DNA of 36,897 nt, taken from positions 1 to 36,897 of the forward strand of contig DDRH01000006.1 in NCBI GenBank assembly GCA_002343075.1, in the 5' to 3' direction. The position numbers and the translations under genes were made by a program. Source of the stretch: Phycisphaerales bacterium UBA2421 (GTDB taxonomy: Bacteria > Planctomycetota > Phycisphaerae > Tepidisphaerales > Tepidisphaeraceae). Below, one piece after another: positions 33,328 through 36,897 of the stretch. The notes beneath the pieces are model-generated. The model worked only from the letters and a program-made list of their open reading frames with translations. It made no database searches and was not told the DNA's origin. The stretch's first letter is position 1. Each line of letters opens with the position of its first letter.

Positions 33328-34815
33328 TCACCTTCTTACCGCATCAACGCCACACAACACCTGCTTCACCGCGCGTTGCCAGCCAGAGAGCAAGCCCTCC
33401 CGCTGCACCGCGGGCATCTGCGGACGGTATACCGTCTGCGTGCGGGGCAGTTGAGTAAGATCGTCATACGATTTGCATAATCCGCTGCCGAGCATCCCTG
33501 CCATCGCCGCGCCCAGCGCCGAGCACTCAGCGACATCGGCCGCAGCGATTGTCACACCCGTGATATCAGCGATGAACTGCATAAGAAACTTGTTGCGCGT
33601 CGGCCCCCCGTCGGCATGAATCGCTGCCAGATCGACGCCGGCCTGGACTTTCATCGCGCCCAGCACGTCATGAATCTGGAAGGCAATCGCCTCCAGTGCC
33701 GCCCGCACAACATGCGCCTTTGTGCTCAAACCTGTCAGCCCAACGATGGCCGCTGTGGCACCGGGAGACCAGTGCGGCGCACTCAGTCCCGCGAACGCCG
33801 GCACCAGAAACACTCCGCCGTTGCCGGTGACGCTTGTGGCCAGGGCTTCACACTCACTGGCGTCTTTGATGATGCCAAACTGCGTGCGCAGCCACTCGAT
33901 GGTCGCCGCTGCGTAGTTGATGATGCCTTCGAAGCAATAGGTTGGCCTGCCGTCGTGCGTCCAGGCGACCGTTGACACCGCCGCCGCCCCGCCAGGCCGC
34001 GCGCGATCGCCGATATTGAGCAGGACCGACGACCCCGTCCCCAGTGTCACCTTCGCCGACCCCGGCGACATACAACGCTGTGCAAAAAGCGCCGCTTGGG
34101 AATCGCCCATGACGCCGATGATCGGCACGCGCTTCGCGCCGTCGATCCCGATTAGCTCCGCCTCTCCGTAGCGCGCCGTGCTGCTACGGACTTCCGGCAG
34201 CGAGCGCATAGGCACCAGGAAAAGCTCGCAAAGCCGCTCATCCCATCGCAATTTTTCGATGTCGAACAGCAACGTGCGACTGGCATTGGTATGATCGGTC
34301 GCCCAAACCGCCCCGCCGGTGAGGCGATGAATGAGATAGGTATCCATCGTGCCGATGCACGCCGACCCATCCCGCAGCGATTTGCCGATGGCGGGCTTGT
34401 CATCAACAAGCCACTTGAGCTTTGATGCAGAGAAATATGTGTCAACCTTCAGGCCGGTCTTTGCCGTGATTGCTTCGCCGTGACCCTGCCTGACGAGTTC
34501 ATCGCAGACCGGGGTGCCTCGCCGACACTGCCAGACGATCGCGTTGTGCAGCGGGCGGCTCGTAGCGCGATCAAAAACAACAATCGTTTCACGCTGGTTG
34601 GTAATACTCAGAAACTCAACTTCTGACAGCGGCAGTCGCGCGATGGCTGCCGTAGTGTTACGCCAGATCTCTTCGGCGTCATGCTCTACCCACCCCGGCT
34701 GCGGATAAATCTGGCGATGTTCGAGCGACGCCTTATCAATTACCTGTCCGGACTGATCAAAAACGATGGCCTTGGTGGCCGAAGTCGATTGGTCGATGGC
34801 GAGGATGCGGGGCAT
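33328..34815 (-). CDS. glpK: Glycerol kinase
   Basis: 495 aa, the usual length. It phosphorylates glycerol to glycerol-3-phosphate with ATP in the cytoplasm. FGGY-kinase landmarks match GlpK: ILAIDQSTSATKAIVFD (N-terminal phosphate loop), WVEHDAEEIW, TNQRET, MDTYLIHRLTGG followed by TDHTNASRTLLFDI, VTLGTGSSVLLNIG, VPAFAGLSAPHW and DGGPTRNKFLMQF. The ATG is only 3 bp from the toxin stop codon and its SD (GGAG, 7-base spacer) lies inside the toxin's last codons, so it is probably translated from the toxin-antitoxin transcript. No glpF or glpD is present. Confidence 0.93.
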   Translation of the reverse strand: MPRILAIDQSTSATKAIVFDQSGQVIDKASLEHRQIYPQPGWVEHDAEEIWRNTTAAIARLPLSEVEFLSITNQRETIVVFDRATSRPLHNAIVWQCRRGTPVCDELVRQGHGEAITAKTGLKVDTYFSASKLKWLVDDKPAIGKSLRDGSACIGTMDTYLIHRLTGGAVWATDHTNASRTLLFDIEKLRWDERLCELFLVPMRSLPEVRSSTARYGEAELIGIDGAKRVPIIGVMGDSQAALFAQRCMSPGSAKVTLGTGSSVLLNIGDRARPGGAAAVSTVAWTHDGRPTYCFEGIINYAAATIEWLRTQFGIIKDASECEALATSVTGNGGVFLVPAFAGLSAPHWSPGATAAIVGLTGLSTKAHVVRAALEAIAFQIHDVLGAMKVQAGVDLAAIHADGGPTRNKFLMQFIADITGVTIAAADVAECSALGAAMAGMLGSGLCKSYDDLTQLPRTQTVYRPQMPAVQREGLLSGWQRAVKQVLCGVDAVRR

Positions 34816-34818
34816 GCG

Positions 34819-35160
34819 CTAGCTCCGAATGGCATTCGCCAAGCGAGTCCGAATTGCGAGCAGACGCGGTTCGGCAACTCTTCCAGGAGGGCCAACAACT
34901 TCACCGGCATCGGCGGCATAGAGATAACTCAAACGCGCCGCGGAGGTGCGTGCGAGTCCTGTCGCAGCGAAATCTGCCTGCCGTGAGTCGAAGATCTCAT
35001 CCCAGTCGGGCACAAGTAGCTGCAACTGGGTACTAATGCCGCAGATCAAGAGCGATTGATAGGGGCCGGGAAGCTGCGCGAGGATCAGCGCCGGCCGAAG
35101 TTTCGACGTACCGCCACCTGTCTGTGGCAACCGAATGAGCACCACATCACCAGCCGTCAT
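34819..35160 (-). CDS. MazF/PemK-type toxin
   Basis: 113 aa from the ATG at 35160; the frame extends to 35190 inside the antitoxin gene. The start MTAGDVVLIRLPQTGG..KLRPALIL is the SH3-like barrel of MazF/PemK endoribonucleases, with the conserved Arg-Pro (residues 22-23). TSAARLSYLYAADAGEVVG is the following core region. These toxins cut mRNA when free of antitoxin. The ATG overlaps the antitoxin TGA (ATGA), so translation is coupled. The match is good, but activity is not shown. Confidence 0.82.
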   Translation of the reverse strand: MTAGDVVLIRLPQTGGGTSKLRPALILAQLPGPYQSLLICGISTQLQLLVPDWDEIFDSRQADFAATGLARTSAARLSYLYAADAGEVVGPPGRVAEPRLLAIRTRLANAIRS

Positions 35161-35363
35161 TGTTCGGCACCTTGCTTTGGTGGCGGCCATGTGTATTCCG
35201 GCTCATCCTCGCCGAACGCGCGAGCGAGTCCGTGACGGCCCGCCGCTCGCCATTGTTCGCCATCGCGCTCGGCGGCAATGAAACGAGCAAAATCGAGGAC
35301 CTGTTTCTGGCGGTCTTCCGGGAGATGTTCGAGCACTTGTTCAATGGCTTCACGCAGCTTCAT
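35157..35363 (-). CDS. Antitoxin of the MazF/PemK-type pair
   Basis: 68 aa, starting MKLREAIEQVLEHLPEDRQKQ. GGAGG lies six bases before the ATG. The segment VLEHLPEDRQKQVLDFARFI resembles DUF2281-type antitoxins, and the Pro/Glu-rich tail (EDEPEYTWPPPK) would be the toxin-binding extension. The order antitoxin then toxin with a 4-bp overlap is standard for type II pairs. Autoregulation is expected from the family but no operator is evident. Confidence 0.75.
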   Translation of the reverse strand: MKLREAIEQVLEHLPEDRQKQVLDFARFIAAERDGEQWRAAGRHGLARAFGEDEPEYTWPPPKQGAEQ

Positions 35364-35387
35364 GCGGATCCTCCGAGCGACGCACCG

Positions 35388-35396
35388 ATTCTAACA
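35388..35396 (-). promoter_or_regulatory. Candidate extended -10 promoter of the toxin-antitoxin operon
   Basis: On the minus strand TGTTAGAAT reads as an extended -10 (TG, one base, TAGAAT), 25 bp before the antitoxin ATG. The -35 region is poor. Confidence 0.4.
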
Positions 35397-35483
35397 GGTT
35401 TTGATGATGATTCGAGACGATTTCGCGCCGTAGGTCGACAAACTGCCCCCAAAAGTCTCGCTAGCGGGAATGTGGAAACTGAG

Positions 35484-36182
35484 TTAAATCAGTTTCGCCA
35501 GCGCCCGCCGGGCGACTTCAGTGCGGCGGCGATCATACTCGGTCCTGGCGGCTTTCTTCGCTGCGGCGCGTTCGAGGGGCTTGGCCACGAATCGTATCTC
35601 AGCACGCGCGATCTCTGCGTCCATCTCGGCCAGCGCGCTGACGGTGTACCAAAATGGAAAATATTGCCACTTACCCGCGCCGTCGCGAAATCTCTTTAGC
35701 GCCTTCACTCCCGCCTGAAGGCGTTCGGGTCGTCGATCAAAGCCGCCTGCGAGAATGTGTCGCCACACACTCACGGTGCAGCGGCCGCAGCAGAACAGCC
35801 CGGCGCTGCCGCCCATTCGATGATCGGTCGCCTGCTCGGCGCGGGTCAGACACTGCTGCAGCGCCGCGGTTGATTGTTCTAAAGCGATTTTCCCGGGTCG
35901 GTCGAGTCTGCCAAGCAGCCGCAGCGCCCGGCAGGCCTCCTCCGCAGCGACATGCCGGGCCGATGCAGAGGTTGCCCGCTCGCCTGTAAAGATCGTCCAC
36001 CCCAGCTTCATCTCCTCCGGGGATAGCGCGAAAGTGTTCACATACGCTCCGGGCTTTGCGTGTGACGCCAGAATTGCCTCGAGAAGGCGAGTGCGCGCGT
36101 CAGCGGGCGGTCGCTCGTCCCAGAAAAATGCAGCGTTCACGCGATCGATCGCCTCCGAAAGAGTCATCTTCGCACCCACCAT
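35484..36182 (-). CDS. Hypothetical helical protein downstream of transketolase
   Basis: 232 aa. AGGAG five bases before the ATG at 36182 supports this start, and that SD overlaps the transketolase stop codon (TAAAGGAG), so the two are translated from one message. The protein is Ala/Arg-rich and helical. The middle (MGGSAGLFCCGRCTVSVWRHILAGGF..RPERLQAGVKALKRFRDGAGKW) is reminiscent of alpha/alpha-toroid proteins such as the prenyltransferase/terpenoid-cyclase fold, which is only an impression. No signal peptide. The pairing suggests a metabolic role but none can be assigned. Confidence 0.7.
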   Translation of the reverse strand: MVGAKMTLSEAIDRVNAAFFWDERPPADARTRLLEAILASHAKPGAYVNTFALSPEEMKLGWTIFTGERATSASARHVAAEEACRALRLLGRLDRPGKIALEQSTAALQQCLTRAEQATDHRMGGSAGLFCCGRCTVSVWRHILAGGFDRRPERLQAGVKALKRFRDGAGKWQYFPFWYTVSALAEMDAEIARAEIRFVAKPLERAAAKKAARTEYDRRRTEVARRALAKLI

Positions 36183-36191
36183 ACTGCTCCT

Positions 36192-36897
36192 TTAGCGCGC
36201 GAGTAACTCGGCCGCTACCGCCCCCAGACCTTCCATGCTGATGCCGTAGTGCCTGAAGATGTCCGCCTGCGCGCCGGTGACGGTGTACTCATCGGGGAAC
36301 CCAACGATTGCAAACTTCGGCGAAAGCCCCGCCTGCAGAAGCAACGACGCACATGCTTCGCCAAGCCCGCCGTGGATCATGTGCTCCTCGACGGTGATGA
36401 TCGCGCGGCAATCGTTCGCGGCGGTGAGAATGGCTGCCGTATCGAGCGGCTTGATCGTGTGCATGCTGATCACGCGCGCGGAGATGCTCCGCTGTTTCAG
36501 ATGCTCGGCGGCAAGCAGCGCGTGGATGACCGTCTCTCCGTTTGCGATGAAGCAGAGATCGTGGCCGTCGCGCAGCACCCTGGCCTTTCCGATCGCGAAC
36601 GCGCTTTCGCCCGCGCGGTCTCCCTGCGTGGCGGGCGACGGAAGCGAGTACATCGCCGCCTTGCCGAAGCGGAGGTAGATCGGCCTTTTGTGCTCCGCCG
36701 CCAGGGTGATCGCCTGCTGGGCCTCAAAGTTGTCTGCGGGGACGACGATGTCGATGTTGTTAATCGCCCGAAGGGCCGCGACGTCGTGCAGGGAATGGTG
36801 CGTGCTGCCAAGCGCGCCATAGCTGACGCCGGACGAAATCGCGACCAGTTTCACCGGCATGTCGCTGTAGCAAATATCATTCTTCACCTGCTCCAGC
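36192..36897 (-). CDS. Transketolase, C-terminal subunit (partial, cut by window end)
   Basis: At least 235 codons; the reading frame is still open at 36897, so the true start lies outside. The sequence matches the pyrimidine-binding and C-terminal domains of split transketolases: SSGVSYGALGSTHHSLHDVAALRAI, IDIVVPADNFEAQQAI, RPIYLRFGK, FIANGETVIHALLAAEHL, VISMHTIKPLD and VEEHMIHGGLGEA. With its N-terminal partner and thiamine diphosphate it would transfer two-carbon units between sugar phosphates; the partner is expected just upstream. The next gene begins 9 bp after its stop. Confidence 0.88.
   Translation of the reverse strand, partial: LEQVKNDICYSDMPVKLVAISSGVSYGALGSTHHSLHDVAALRAINNIDIVVPADNFEAQQAITLAAEHKRPIYLRFGKAAMYSLPSPATQGDRAGESAFAIGKARVLRDGHDLCFIANGETVIHALLAAEHLKQRSISARVISMHTIKPLDTAAILTAANDCRAIITVEEHMIHGGLGEACASLLLQAGLSPKFAIVGFPDEYTVTGAQADIFRHYGISMEGLGAVAAELLAR

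Overview
The window looks like a chromosomal segment of a planctomycete, most likely class Phycisphaerae. DNA is GC-rich. Three genes carry the planctomycete N-terminal LEPR-XLL-type motif, four proteins end in PEP-CTERM sorting tails, and there are dockerin-like repeats and a DUF1559-style pseudopilin. The taxonomy is inferred from protein families; no rRNA or tRNA gene was seen.

Layout. (1) 1-1550: a small protein resembling the distal half of the SRP54/Ffh M domain, a hypothetical gene, fifteen in-register 21-bp repeats, then a nested pair of REP-like inverted repeats. (2) 1684-5364, minus strand: a large secreted carbohydrate-active-like protein, a small coiled-coil protein and a PglD/NeuD-type acyltransferase. 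(3) 5365-6183: an intergenic region with three identical 18-bp perfect palindromes that resemble parS. (4) 6184-12893: four closely spaced plus-strand genes. Three are LEPR-XLL-type surface proteins: one with dockerin, FN3 and beta-helix regions, two with RTX repeats that share a C-terminal tail. (5) 13130-17303: a small lipoprotein with a strong terminator, queC, and an autotransporter-like PEP-CTERM protein. (6) 17311-23995: a six-PAS hybrid histidine kinase, a PEP-CTERM trypsin-like protease, ribonuclease Y and a small membrane protein. (7) 24409-27631: a pectinesterase-pectate lyase pair, both with PEP-CTERM tails. (8) 27650-36897: a SLC13/DASS transporter, a PhoX/DUF839 protein, a pseudopilin, a beta-propeller glycosidase-like protein, glycerol kinase behind a MazF/PemK-type toxin-antitoxin pair, a hypothetical protein and a partial transketolase.

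How the genes fit together. The theme is the cell surface and use of plant or algal polysaccharide: pectin de-esterification then cleavage, both enzymes apparently retained at the envelope, with a carboxylate transporter next door. Two exported-protein classes (LEPR-XLL and PEP-CTERM) are interleaved, but no exosortase or type I secretion gene is present.

The items most worth following up are the parS-like palindrome cluster, the 21-bp repeat array that could encode heptads on either strand, the shared tail of the two RTX proteins, the Ffh-like mini-protein, and the placement of glpK directly behind a toxin gene.
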